A DNA stretch of 64,000 bases from Streptomyces sp. NBC_01381. Its GTDB lineage: Bacteria; Actinomycetota; Actinomycetes; Streptomycetales; Streptomycetaceae. A program made the position numbers and the translations under genes. The notes beneath the pieces are model-generated. The model was not told the origin of the DNA. It did not search any database and worked only from the letters and a program-made list of their open reading frames with translations. The stretch lies in assembly GCF_026340305.1 (NCBI RefSeq), contig NZ_JAPEPI010000003.1, positions 124,001-188,000 on the forward strand, written 5' to 3'. Every line of letters begins with the position of its first letter. Within the stretch, counting starts at the first letter, position 1. Below are positions 52,532-61,600 of this stretch, piece by piece.

Positions 52532-53191
52532 ATGACGACATCCCTTGCCAGCAGTGCATTCGACTCGCTCCGCCTCGACGCCGTGCCCGACCAGGAGACG
52601 CTGCGCCGGGCCTACGAACTCCCCAGCGCCGCGGCCGTGCGCAAGCAGATGACCGAACTCACCGAGCAGACCCGGCGGTTGATCGGATGCTCGTCGCTGG
52701 TCCTGGTCGCCAGCGCGGACGCCGAGGGCAACTGTGATGTTTCCCCGCGCGGCGGCCCCGCCGGGTTCGTCGCTGTCCTGGACGCACGAACGGTGGCGAT
52801 ACCGGACGCGACCGGCAACAAGCGTCTGGACTCCCTGCAGAACGTCATCGCCACCGGACGGGCCGGGCTGCTGTTCGTCATCCCGGGGCGCACCACGACG
52901 CTCAGGGTGAACGGCCGGGCCTGCGTCTCCACCCGCCCGGAGCTGCTTTCGCAGCTGACTGCCGTGGGCAAGCCGCCGGCCAGTGCGCTGGTGGTGGGGA
53001 TCGAGGAGGTCTACCCGCACTGCCCCAAGTCGCTCCTGCGCAGCGGGGCCTGGAAGCCGGAGCAGTGGCTGCCGTCGGACGCCCAGCCGGCCTCGGCCGA
53101 GGTGACGCTGGCCCAGCTGCGGATGCCGGAACTGACGATCGCCGACATCGAGCAGGCGGAGGCGGACTCGCTGAAGTACCGGTACGAGTAA
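52532..53191 (+). CDS. PPOX-class FMN-binding protein (MSMEG_1061-like)
   Basis: A 219-residue split-barrel protein: SSLVLVASADAEGNCDVSPR, GGPAGFVAVLDARTVAIPDA, GNKRLDSLQNVIATGRAGLL, FVIPGRTTTLRVNGRACVST and the C-terminal EEVYPHCPKSLLRSGAWKPE. The CSP-x-G-G, GNKRLDS and CPKSLLRS blocks are diagnostic of the MSMEG_1061 subfamily. It probably reduces small substrates with FMN/F420; the substrate is unknown. A strong hairpin follows. Confidence 0.88.
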   Translation: MTTSLASSAFDSLRLDAVPDQETLRRAYELPSAAAVRKQMTELTEQTRRLIGCSSLVLVASADAEGNCDVSPRGGPAGFVAVLDARTVAIPDATGNKRLDSLQNVIATGRAGLLFVIPGRTTTLRVNGRACVSTRPELLSQLTAVGKPPASALVVGIEEVYPHCPKSLLRSGAWKPEQWLPSDAQPASAEVTLAQLRMPELTIADIEQAEADSLKYRYE

Positions 53192-53299
53192 CGGGCCGAC
53201 CAGCGACTGCTGAACCACCAGCCCGCCGAGCCCCAGATCAGCACGCCCGGGATCAATCGCGGGGCATCCCGTAAACCGTCAACGGAGGAACCACCCCAC

Positions 53300-53341
53300 G
53301 CCGGAGACCGCCCGCCGAAAATCCCCTGGGCGGTCTCCGGC
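53300..53341 (+). terminator. Perfect 14-bp hairpin after the PPOX gene
   Basis: GCCGGAGACCGCCC (53300-53313) pairs perfectly with GGGCGGTCTCCGGC (53328-53341), loop of 14 nt. It lies 109 bases beyond the stop codon and is the likely terminator. Confidence 0.75.
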
Positions 53342-53470
53342 AAGGGCGGGTACCGCCCTGCTCCGTCGCATCGACCCCCGAATCGGCCTGGCCCCAGACG
53401 ACTTCGCCCTCCTGAGGGAGTGGGGAAAATCAGTGGCGGGCCCGGGGCGTCACCCACGAGCATGCACCCC

Positions 53471-54031
53471 ATGAGCGACCAACCCGCACGCTGGAGCCAG
53501 GCCACCGTCTACCCCGACATGTGGGCCGACCCGGACAACGACCCCCGCGACGGCGAAGGAGTCAGTCCGGACGGCGAGCTTGCGACGCTGGAGGACTTTC
53601 TCAAGAACTACCGCATCACCCTGCGGATGAAGTGCGAAGGGCTGGACGCGGAGCAGATGGCCCGTCGGTCGGTTCCGCCGTCGACCATGTCGTTGCTCGG
53701 CCTCATCCGGCACCTCGTCGAGGTGGAGCGGGACTGGCGCAACTGGATCACCGACGGTGATCCGGTGCCGAAGCTGTACGGCAAGCGTGACGCGGACTTC
53801 GACGGGGCCGTCGCCGAGCAGGCCGAGGTCGACGCCGCGTACGCCGCGCTGGAGCGCGAGCAGGCCGCGACCGATGCCGCGCTGGCCGCCCACCCGGATC
53901 TGGGCGAGCGGGTGGGCAAGGACGGGATCGCGATTCGGGAGCTGTTGGTGCACCGGATCGAGGAGTACGCGCGTCATTGCGGGCACGCCGACCTGTTGCG
54001 CGAGTGCGTCGACGGCAGGGTGGGCCAGTAG
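53471..54031 (+). CDS. DinB/DUF664-family protein
   Basis: A 186-residue four-helix protein. LATLEDFLKNYRITLRMKCE, MSLLGLIRHLVEVERDWRNW and IAIRELLVHRIEEYARHCGH supply the three histidines (in RHLVE, VHRIEEYARHCGH) that bind the metal in DinB-fold proteins. Mycothiol-dependent transferases share this fold, so a thiol-transferase role is possible. An ATG three codons upstream is an alternative start. Confidence 0.87.
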   Translation: MSDQPARWSQATVYPDMWADPDNDPRDGEGVSPDGELATLEDFLKNYRITLRMKCEGLDAEQMARRSVPPSTMSLLGLIRHLVEVERDWRNWITDGDPVPKLYGKRDADFDGAVAEQAEVDAAYAALEREQAATDAALAAHPDLGERVGKDGIAIRELLVHRIEEYARHCGHADLLRECVDGRVGQ

Positions 54032-54075
54032 CGATTCGGCTCCGGTGGCTGCCCGATGCGGGCGCTCGGGCAGCC

Positions 54076-54519
54076 TTATTGATACGGAAGTACGAGGTGG
54101 GAGGGGTCGTCCTCGGGGCGTATCTCCCTTGGGCCCCGGGCGTACTCGTTGCAGAATTCCACCGATTCCTCGAAGTTGATCGCCATCAGCGGATCGGCTC
54201 CGGGCATCGGGATCGCGGGTTCGATGACGTAGTGGTGGCGCGTGACCTCGTCCCGCCGCTCGACCGGCTCCGTCGTGGCGAAGGACAACGGTCCGGGGCC
54301 GTCACTGATGGTTCCCTGCACGCTCCATCTCGTATGCAGCTCGACGACGCCCGGCCGTGGGCACCGCCACGTCAGGCGCGTGACGCAGAGCGCGTCGGCG
54401 TTGAACCACGCGCTCCATCCCCGACCGTCGCCGAGAAGGCCCAGCTCAGAGGCCTCCATGACGCCGTACGAGAAGGGCAGGCTGCTCCAGTGGCCCAGCA
54501 GCGGGCTTTCCAGGTCCAT
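54076..54519 (-). CDS. Conserved hypothetical protein
   Basis: About 147 residues from ATG 54519 (MDLESPLLGHWSSLPFSYGV). The composition is beta-rich (LTWRCPRPGVVELHTRWSVQ, HHYVIEPAIPMP) with an acidic C-terminus. It resembles Streptomyces proteins of unknown function. The longer frame (to 54582) would overlap the antitoxin start on the other strand and is disfavoured. Confidence 0.65.
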   Translation of the reverse strand: MDLESPLLGHWSSLPFSYGVMEASELGLLGDGRGWSAWFNADALCVTRLTWRCPRPGVVELHTRWSVQGTISDGPGPLSFATTEPVERRDEVTRHHYVIEPAIPMPGADPLMAINFEESVEFCNEYARGPREIRPEDDPSHLVLPYQ

Positions 54520-54575
54520 GCCTAGATCTTCGCGCAGCCGGAGCACCTCAGGTACCTGATTGGTACCTTGGTGGT

Positions 54576-54815
54576 ATGCCATCGCTGAACGTGTCCTTCA
54601 CGGACAAGGAGTTCGAGGGAGTCCGCGCGGCCGCGGCGGCCGCGGGCAAGAGTCTCAAGCAGTACGTGCACGACCTCGGTGTCCGTGAAGCGGAGCGCAA
54701 GCAGTTCATCGTCGGCGCCTCCGAATGGGCCGAGAAGCTGCGGTCCGAGTTCGACGAGGACCGCCCCCAGGAAATTCCGCCCTCCGAACGCCATGAGGGG
54801 TCCACGGCCGCCTGA
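54576..54815 (+). CDS. Antitoxin of a Fic/Doc-like toxin-antitoxin pair
   Basis: A 79-residue protein: LNVSFTDKEFEGVRAAAAAA, GKSLKQYVHDLGVREAERKQ, a ribbon-helix-helix N-terminus as in CopG/ParD-like antitoxins, then an acidic, likely disordered tail that would wrap the toxin. The stop codon overlaps the toxin start by one base (TGATG), the usual TA arrangement. It probably autorepresses the promoter; no clear operator was identified. Confidence 0.78.
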   Translation: MPSLNVSFTDKEFEGVRAAAAAAGKSLKQYVHDLGVREAERKQFIVGASEWAEKLRSEFDEDRPQEIPPSERHEGSTAA

Positions 54816-55192
54816 TGGTTCTGTACATAGACGTCGCCTGGCTCTTGGATGTCCAGGAGTTCGCCGTCGCACCCGAGGACATGACCGTGTCGGACTACTC
54901 CACGCTGGTCGCCGCCGTGGCCCGGCACAAGACGAAACTGCCGACCCTGGAATCCGCCGACCCGGACGCCGCGTGGCGCGCCGCCGCGCTGCTGCACACC
55001 ATCGTGCGCCTGGAGCCGCTGCCCTATCGCAACAGTCTGTACGCGGCGTTCGTCGCCGCCCAGTACATGGACCAGTCCGGCGAGGGCATCGACCCGCCCT
55101 ACGGAGCACTCTCCGACCTCGTACGCACCATCCGCGAGAGCCGCCTCAGCGTCTACGCCGTCGCCGACCGGATCAGGTCCTGGAAGGTCTGA
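54815..55192 (+). CDS. Fic/Doc-like toxin with a degenerate active-site motif
   Basis: A 125-residue helical protein with the layout of actinomycete Fic-family toxin components (YIDVAWLLDVQEFAVAPEDM, AALLHTIVRLEPLPYRNSLY, AAFVAAQYMDQSGEGIDPPY, RESRLSVYAVADRIRSW). The canonical HxFx(D/E)GN(G/K)R motif should fall in RLEPLPYRNSLY. There the His, Phe and Gly are missing and only the Asn-like position is kept. It may phosphorylate or AMPylate by a modified site, or be inactive. It is coupled to the upstream antitoxin. Confidence 0.7.
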   Translation: MVLYIDVAWLLDVQEFAVAPEDMTVSDYSTLVAAVARHKTKLPTLESADPDAAWRAAALLHTIVRLEPLPYRNSLYAAFVAAQYMDQSGEGIDPPYGALSDLVRTIRESRLSVYAVADRIRSWKV

Positions 55193-55253
55193 CCGTGATG
55201 GGGCGCAGGCGGTCCCCCGTCCGGGCGCGGCCCGTCGGCGTCAGCGGCGGGCA

Positions 55254-56414
55254 TCAGCGGCGGGCGTTGAGCCGGGCGGCCTGGCGGGTCAGGTGGTCGC
55301 GCTCGGCGAGGTTGGGTGCCTTGTGGGCCGCCTCCGCGTACAGCCGTGCCGCCGTCGCCAGGTCGCCGTCGCGTTCGTGGAGGTACGCCGCCACCGCGGT
55401 GTGGCGGGGCAGCATGTCGTCCAGCTTCGCGAGCGCCGTCAGACCGGCGCGCGGCCCGTCGGCCTCGCCGACGGCCACGGCGCGGTTGAGCAGGACGACC
55501 GGGCTGTCGGTCAGGCCCGCGAGCTCGTCGTACCACTCGACGATCTGCACCCAGTCGGTCTCCTCGGCGGTGGGTGCGTCGGCGTGGAGGGCGGCGATGG
55601 CGGCCTGGGCCTGGAATTCGCCCAGGCGGTCACGGGCGAGGGCCGCCTGCAGGATCTGGACGCCCTCGGCGATCGACTCGGTGTCCCAGCGGCCGCGGTC
55701 CTGCTCGGCGAGCGGCACCAGGCTGCCGTCGGGCGCGGTACGGGCGGCGCGCCGGGCGTGGTGGAGCAGCATGAGGGCGAGCAGCCCCGCCACCTCAGGG
55801 TGGTCGATCGCGGCCGCGAGCTGCCGGGTGAGCCGGATGGCCTCGGCGGCGAGGTCGACGTCGCCGGAGTAGCCCTCGTTGAAGACCAGGTAGAGGACGC
55901 GCAGCACGGTGGCGACGTCGCCGGGCTGCTCGAAGCGCACGCCGGAGACGGTGCGCTTGGCCCGGCTGATCCGCTGCGCCATGGTCGCCTCGGGCACCAG
56001 GTAGGCCTGGGCGATCTGGCGGGTGGTGAGCCCGCCGACGGCACGCAGCGTGAGCGCGACCGCCGACGACGGCGTCAGTGACGGGTGAGCGCACAGGAAG
56101 TAGAGCTGGAGCGTGTCGTCGACCGCGGGCGCGGGCCCGGGCGCCGGCTCCTCCTCGACGCGATCCTCGCGTCGGCGGCGGGCAGTGTCCGCGCGGGTCG
56201 CGTCGAGGAACTTGCGCCAGGCCACGGTGACCAGCCAGCCCTTGGGGTCGCGCGGCTGGTCGGACGGCCAGCCGCGGACCGCCTCGACCAGCGCCTCCTG
56301 CACGGCGTCCTCGGCCGCCGCGAAGTCGGCTCCGCGGCGGACGAGGACGGCGAGCACGCTCGGCGTGAGGCTCCTGAGCAGGGCCTCGTTCAGCTGAGTC
56401 ACTTGAGAGGTCAC
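55254..56414 (-). CDS. ECF42-group RNA polymerase sigma factor with C-terminal TPR extension
   Basis: A 386-residue sigma factor. Region 2 (VLVRRGADFAAAEDAVQEAL) and region 4 (LRAVGGLTTRQIAQAYLVPE, ATMAQRISRAKRTVSG) are followed by a ~200-residue helical extension (RVLYLVFNEGYSGDVDLAAE, LLALMLLHHARRAAR, YDELAGLTDSPVVLLNRAVA) with tetratricopeptide character. This is the ECF42 architecture, which has no anti-sigma factor and is controlled by its own C-terminal domain. The GTG start overlaps the stop of the DGPF gene (GTGA). The adjacent DGPF protein is the characteristic partner/target of ECF42. Confidence 0.9.
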   Translation of the reverse strand: MTSQVTQLNEALLRSLTPSVLAVLVRRGADFAAAEDAVQEALVEAVRGWPSDQPRDPKGWLVTVAWRKFLDATRADTARRRREDRVEEEPAPGPAPAVDDTLQLYFLCAHPSLTPSSAVALTLRAVGGLTTRQIAQAYLVPEATMAQRISRAKRTVSGVRFEQPGDVATVLRVLYLVFNEGYSGDVDLAAEAIRLTRQLAAAIDHPEVAGLLALMLLHHARRAARTAPDGSLVPLAEQDRGRWDTESIAEGVQILQAALARDRLGEFQAQAAIAALHADAPTAEETDWVQIVEWYDELAGLTDSPVVLLNRAVAVGEADGPRAGLTALAKLDDMLPRHTAVAAYLHERDGDLATAARLYAEAAHKAPNLAERDHLTRQAARLNARR

Positions 56415-56818
56415 TCCGTGATGGTGGGCTGCTCGCCGTAGAACGGGCGCAGCTCCAGCCACTCGTGGATCGGCTTGCCGCCCGCCCCGGGGGCGGCCGA
56501 CAGCTCCCCGGCCAGCTCGACGGCGCGCTCGTAGCTGTCGACGTCGATCACCATCCAGCCGGCGATGACGTCCTTGGTCTCGGCGAACGGCCCGTCGGTG
56601 ACCGGAGGGCGTCCCTCGCCGTCGTACCGGACGAACGTCCCCTCGGGGGCCAGCGCCTGGCTGTCGACGAACTCACCGGTCTTCTCGAGCCGGTCCGCGA
56701 AGTCCTGCATGTACTGGACGTGGGCCGAGATCTCCCCCGGCGTCCACTGGTCCATGGGCACGTCGTTGACCGCGGCCGGGGCGCCTCGGTAGTGCTTGAG
56801 CAGCAGGTACTTGGCCAT
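56411..56818 (-). CDS. DGPF-domain (YCII-related) protein
   Basis: A 135-residue YCII-like protein: MAKYLLLKHYRGAPAAVNDV, DGPFAETKDVIAGWMVIDVD (DGPF motif with the family's Thr/Lys) and WLELRPFYGEQP at the end. It is translated just before the ECF42 sigma factor with a 4-base overlap, forming the known ECF42-DGPF unit. Biochemical function is unknown. Confidence 0.92.
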   Translation of the reverse strand: MAKYLLLKHYRGAPAAVNDVPMDQWTPGEISAHVQYMQDFADRLEKTGEFVDSQALAPEGTFVRYDGEGRPPVTDGPFAETKDVIAGWMVIDVDSYERAVELAGELSAAPGAGGKPIHEWLELRPFYGEQPTITE

Positions 56819-56881
56819 GACGCTTCTCCTTGGTGCTGATGCGACCCATTGTGGTCGCGTTCATAGCAGGGACGGAGCCAG

Positions 56882-58030
56882 TCACCGGATCTCGACATTG
56901 CCGTCCGAAGAATTTTTGGCACTCGCCGAAGGAGCAGACCCGGGCTGGTTCTCGAAGCTGATCGGTTCGCCGGCGTCCGGCGGCGGGGAGGCGCCGTACG
57001 CCTGCCGATAGGCGCTCGGCGTCACTCCCACCTCTCGTCGGAAGATGCTCCGGAAATTCGCAGCCGTGCCGAAGCCCGTCTCCGCGGCGATCCGCTCGAC
57101 GGACCAGTCGGAGGCTTCGAGGAGCCGACGCGCGCCGAGGATCCTCTGCAGGACGACCCACCGCATGGGAGGCGTCCCCGTCTCGCGTACGAATCGCCGG
57201 ATGAAGGTCCTGCGGGAAAGCAGGCTGTGGTCCGCCATCCGCTGCACGGTGATCGGTGCACCGATGTTCTGGATCACCCATTCCCGAGTCGTACGCAGGT
57301 CGGCGCGGGGCGGGGTGAGCACATCGGCGTACTGCGGTTCATTCGCACCGCGCGCAGGGGAAGAGACGACGTCCTTGGCCACCTCGCCTGCCGCCGCGAT
57401 CCCGAAATCGCTCTGGACGACATGGAGACATGCGTCAATTCCCGCGCTCGCGCCCGCGGACGTAAGGATGTCCCCGTCCTCGACGAGCAGCCGGTTCTCG
57501 ACCACTTCGGCTTCCGGGCACAGCGCCCGAAGCTGATCGACATGGCGCCAATGCGTCGTCACCGCCTTCCCCGCCAGCATGCCGCCGGCCGCGAGCGCGA
57601 ATACGCCCGTACAGACGGCGACGATGCGGGCACCTCGTTCGTGAGCAATCCGCAATGCCTTGAGATAGTCCTCCGGGATGGGGAGATGCGGATCTTCGTA
57701 GCCTGGAACGACGACGATATCGGCGCATTTCATGTCGGTGAGCGAGTGAGTCGGTCTGATGCCCGCGGCCATCTCGACGTGTGACGAGCTGCCGCTCGAA
57801 TCGCCGACCGTGTCGAGTTCATGGTCTCCGCACACGAAGACCCGATAGCCCGGATGCTGACCAAACACATGCGCCGGGATGCTGACGTCCAGCACAAACA
57901 GCCGCGGCACGGCAAGAATCGCGACGACCTTCTTGCCGTCTTCGGATTCAGATTCGGACTCGGATTCAGATTCGGATTCGGACTCGGACTCGGACTCGGA
58001 CCGCAGTGTCCTGTCCTGGCCGGATCGCAA
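56882..58030 (-). CDS. GlxA-family (DJ-1/PfpI-AraC) regulator with Ser-Glu repeat N-terminus
   Basis: About 382 residues. After the N-terminal repeat the DJ-1/PfpI domain runs from ~35 to ~205 (VVAILAVPRLFVLDVSIPAH, DIVVVPGYEDPHLPIP, ARIVAVCTGVFALAAGGMLA with the nucleophile-elbow Cys) and the AraC HTH pair from ~240 (APITVQRMADHSLLSRRTFI, ERIAAETGFGTAANFRSIFR). The first residues are a run of ten Ser-Glu pairs encoded at 57941-58000, not found in relatives. The TTG at 58030 with AGGGGGG upstream is the preferred start; a GTG at 58072 is the alternative. It is divergent from a RidA gene, which it may control. Confidence 0.87.
   Translation of the reverse strand: MRSGQDRTLRSESESESESESESESESESEDGKKVVAILAVPRLFVLDVSIPAHVFGQHPGYRVFVCGDHELDTVGDSSGSSSHVEMAAGIRPTHSLTDMKCADIVVVPGYEDPHLPIPEDYLKALRIAHERGARIVAVCTGVFALAAGGMLAGKAVTTHWRHVDQLRALCPEAEVVENRLLVEDGDILTSAGASAGIDACLHVVQSDFGIAAAGEVAKDVVSSPARGANEPQYADVLTPPRADLRTTREWVIQNIGAPITVQRMADHSLLSRRTFIRRFVRETGTPPMRWVVLQRILGARRLLEASDWSVERIAAETGFGTAANFRSIFRREVGVTPSAYRQAYGASPPPDAGEPISFENQPGSAPSASAKNSSDGNVEIR
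57941..58000 (-). repeat. Ten tandem hexanucleotide (Ser-Glu) units in a regulator gene
   Basis: The repeating unit is TCCGAG/TCCGAA/TCTGAA on the minus strand, ten copies in frame. Being 6 bp long, copy-number change alters repeat length without breaking the frame. It forms the extreme N-terminus of the GlxA-type protein. Confidence 0.9.
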
Positions 58031-58210
58031 TGACGCCCCCCTTGGCTGCGCTCTTCCCTTCAGCGTACGCACGCGGTCATCGGAGCTGCTGCCCGGCCGC
58101 GCCGGCACGATGCTTTCCGTAAGTGGCACAGCCGACTCTGGCCCGCCCCGACCTGGCCCCATAGCGTCGTGGCATCCCTGACGGAACTCACTTTTGATGA
58201 ACGGATCGCC

Positions 58211-58642
58211 ATGAGCAGCGCACATCAGGTCGAAAGCTTCGGAGTCCCTTGGGAAGACAATTACGGGTACGTTCAAGCCGTCAGGCGCGGCGACACCATC
58301 TATCTCTCCGGTCAGGTGGCCCACGACGGAACGGAACTCGTGGCCCCCGCTCCGGTCGACGACGGCGGACTGGTCACTGATTTCGCCAACATGGGCGAGC
58401 AACTGCGCCAGTGCTATGCCAACGCGGCGGAGCTGCTGCGGCGTTTCGGTGCCTCGCTGGATGACGTCGTCGAAGAAGTCATTTACGTGGTCGACGCCGA
58501 CGCAGGAGACGCCGCGGCGGGGCCGGTTCGCAAGGCGGCCTACGGTCGGCCGGACCCTCAGGTGGCGAGCACGATGATCGGCACCCCACGGCTGGCCTTC
58601 CCCGAGCTGCTGGTCGAGGTCAGGTTCGTCGCCCGCGTCTGA
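58211..58642 (+). CDS. RidA-family protein
   Basis: A 143-residue RidA-fold protein (NYGYVQAVRRGDTIYLSGQV, QCYANAAELLRRFGASLDDV, VEEVIYVVDADAGDAAAGPV, STMIGTPRLAFPELLVEVRF). The C-terminal VRF-like position and the IYLSGQV strand fit the family; the catalytic Arg in the R-V-E motif is partly conserved. An upstream in-frame ATG (58169) is possible. It is divergent from the GlxA regulator. Confidence 0.85.
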   Translation: MSSAHQVESFGVPWEDNYGYVQAVRRGDTIYLSGQVAHDGTELVAPAPVDDGGLVTDFANMGEQLRQCYANAAELLRRFGASLDDVVEEVIYVVDADAGDAAAGPVRKAAYGRPDPQVASTMIGTPRLAFPELLVEVRFVARV

Positions 58643-58666
58643 AGCGGCCTTGGCTAACCTGCACAG

Positions 58667-61600
58667 GTGACCACCGACCTGACCCTGCTGGAACGTGTCG
58701 CCTATTGCGGGCAGGAGGTCACCGCACCCCGGCTCCGGGCCCTTCTCGCGCTGCTCGCGGGCGAGTTGCGCACCGGCTGCAGCACCGAACGCCTGGTGGC
58801 GGGGCTGTGGCCGGACGCGTTGCCGGAGCGGCCGGCCAAGGCGGTGCAGGTGCTCGTGTCCAGGGCGCGGTCGCAGCTGGGCGCCGATGTCATCGCGGGC
58901 ACGCCGACCGGATACCGGCTCGCCCTCGCCGAGGAACAGGTCGACAGCTCCGCCCTGTTGCTGCACGCCGCCGCGAGCGCGGAGCGGGGGAGGGCCGGTG
59001 ACCACGCGGGGGCGCTGGCCGCGGCCGAGGCCGGGCTCGCCCTGTGGGAAGGAGCCCCTGCCGGGGTGGGCGATACGGACGACCCCTTGGCCGCGTTGCG
59101 CGCCGAACTCGCCCCCGTCCGCGGTGCACTCGTCCGCGCGCGGGCGCTCGCGCTTGCCCGCATCGGGCGGCACGCGGAGGCGGCCGTGCCGCTGGCCGTG
59201 GCCGCGTCGGAGCATCCCCGCGACGAAGAGGTACTCGCCGAGTTGCTGCGCGGCGAGGCGGTGACGGCTGGCCCGTCCGCCGCCCTGACACGGTACGAGG
59301 CCTACCGCCGCGAGCTGCGCGAGACGCTCGGCACGGATCCGGGCGCCGGGCTCAAGGCCGTACAAGAGGAGTTGCTGCTCGGCGAGGCGCCTGTCGTCAG
59401 GCACGGTGTGCCGCACGAGCCAAACCAACTCCTCGGCCGGGACGCGGACATCGCGGCGGTGCGGAGTCTGCTGCGCGCCTCACGCGCCGTCACCGTTGTC
59501 GGCCCCGGCGGCCTCGGCAAGACCCGGCTCGCGCACGCCGTCGGCCGTGCGGCCGAGCAGCGGGTGGTGCACTTCGTGCCGCTCGCCGCGCTCACCGCGG
59601 ACGCGGACGTGGCCACGGAGGTGGCCTCCGCGCTCGGCGCGGGCGAGGGGCGGCACGGCGCCCTGAGCGGCCACGCCGCGGCCGACCCGGTGTCCGGCAT
59701 CATCGGCGTGCTCGGCTCCGGGCCCGCGCTGCTGGTCCTGGACAACTGCGAGCAGGTCGTCCGGGGCGTCGCCGACCTCGTACAGGCCCTGGTCTCGTCC
59801 TCGAAGGACCTGCGGGTCCTTGCCACCAGCCGGGCCCCGCTGAGCCTCACGTCGGAGGCGGTGTACGCGCTGCCGGAGCTCGGCCCCGACACCGCGGTCG
59901 AGCTGTTCACGCAGCGGGCACGGGCGGCCAGGGCCGGTGTGGAGCTGCCGCCGGACGCGGTGGCAGAGCTGTGCCGCCACCTCGACGGGCTGCCGCTCGC
60001 CGTGGAGTTGGCCGCGGCGCGGGTGCGGGTGCTCTCGGTGCCGGAGATCGCCCGCCGCATCGGTGACCGGTTCGCGCTGCTGCGCGGCGGGGCACGGGAC
60101 GTACCGGAACGCCATCGCACACTGCACGCGGTCGTGGAGTGGAGCTGGAACCTGCTCACGGAGGACGCCAGGGCGGCGCTGCGCACGCTGTCCGCGTTCC
60201 CCGGCGGTTTCGTGGGCGACGCGGCGGAGCAGGTCCTCGGCGATGAAGCGCTGCCGCTGCTCGAGGAGTTGACCGATCAGTCGCTGCTCACGGTCACCGA
60301 CACCCCGGCGGGTGTGCGGTTCCGGATGCTGGAGTCCGTACGGGAGTTCAGCGCGGCTCGGCGTGCGGAGGCCGGTGAGGAGGACGAGGCGATCGGCCGA
60401 TTCCTCACCTGGGCACGGGACTTCGGGGTCGCGTACCACGACGTGCTCGTCGGCACAGAACATTCCGTCGCCGCCCGGGAGCGGATCAGGGCCGAGCAGG
60501 ACAACCTCGTGCCGGCGCTGCGGCACGCCCTGGCCCGTACGGACGGCGCAACCACGGCAGCCGTCACCTCCGTCCTCGCCGCTCTGTGGTTCACCGACTC
60601 CAACTACCCCCGCCTCACCGCGCTCGCCGCGGACACCGGCCCGCCTCTGTCGCACTACCGCCCGGCGCCCGCGTACGTCGAAGTCGCCCGCGCCGCGGCC
60701 GTGTTGTGCGCGGCGGCCCAGTTCATGAACTACGGGCCGCATGGCGCGCGCCACCTCGTGACACTCCGGCGGCTGCCCCCGGCCCCACCGGACACGCCGC
60801 TGCGCGCCACTGCGGCGGTGCTGAGCGCGGTTCCGGAGATGCTGCCTCCCGATTACGCGGTACTGCTCGAACTCTGCGCCGGCGGGCAGCCGCTGGTCGC
60901 CGGCATCGCCGAGTGCGTGGCCACCTACATCTGGGAGTACGAGCACGACATCGAGCGAGCGATCGCATCGGGCCGCAGGATGATCGCCGCGCTGACCCCG
61001 GTGGACAATCCGTCCCTTCGGCTCATGGGCCATTCCCGGCTGAGCGAACTGTGCCTGCGGACGGGGCAGGGCGAGGCCGCGTACGGGCATCTCAAGGCGG
61101 CGCTCGACGCGCTGCCGGGGCTCGGCCACGAGGACGACTACATCGGCATCCGCTCGGCTCTTGTCCTCGCCTGCCTGCAGCGCGGCGACCCGGACGAGGC
61201 CGAGCACTGGCTGCGGCAGGCGGAGGGTGCCAACACGGCCAACACCCCGCAGGAGGACACCTTTTACAGCCCCGACCTCGGCGGGCACGCCGAGATCGCG
61301 CTCGCCCGCGGGCTGACGGAACTCGGCCTCGGCCTGTGGCGCAGTGCCGTGGAACGCCTGCCCGAGACCGGCTCGATGCACAGCGACGACCCCTGGCTCG
61401 ACCCGTGGGCGCTGCAGATCCAGTCGGCGGCGGTGACGGCGCACGCGCACGCCGGCCGTCTCGGGCTCGTAGCGGAGCCGGTCGACCGGCTGCGGCAACG
61501 GCTGCGAACGCTGCTTGCCGGCCCGCCCCGTACGCCGATGGAGCTCCCTGTGTTCGGGACGGTGCTGCACGCCCTTGGCATGGCGGGGCTCGCGTCCGCC

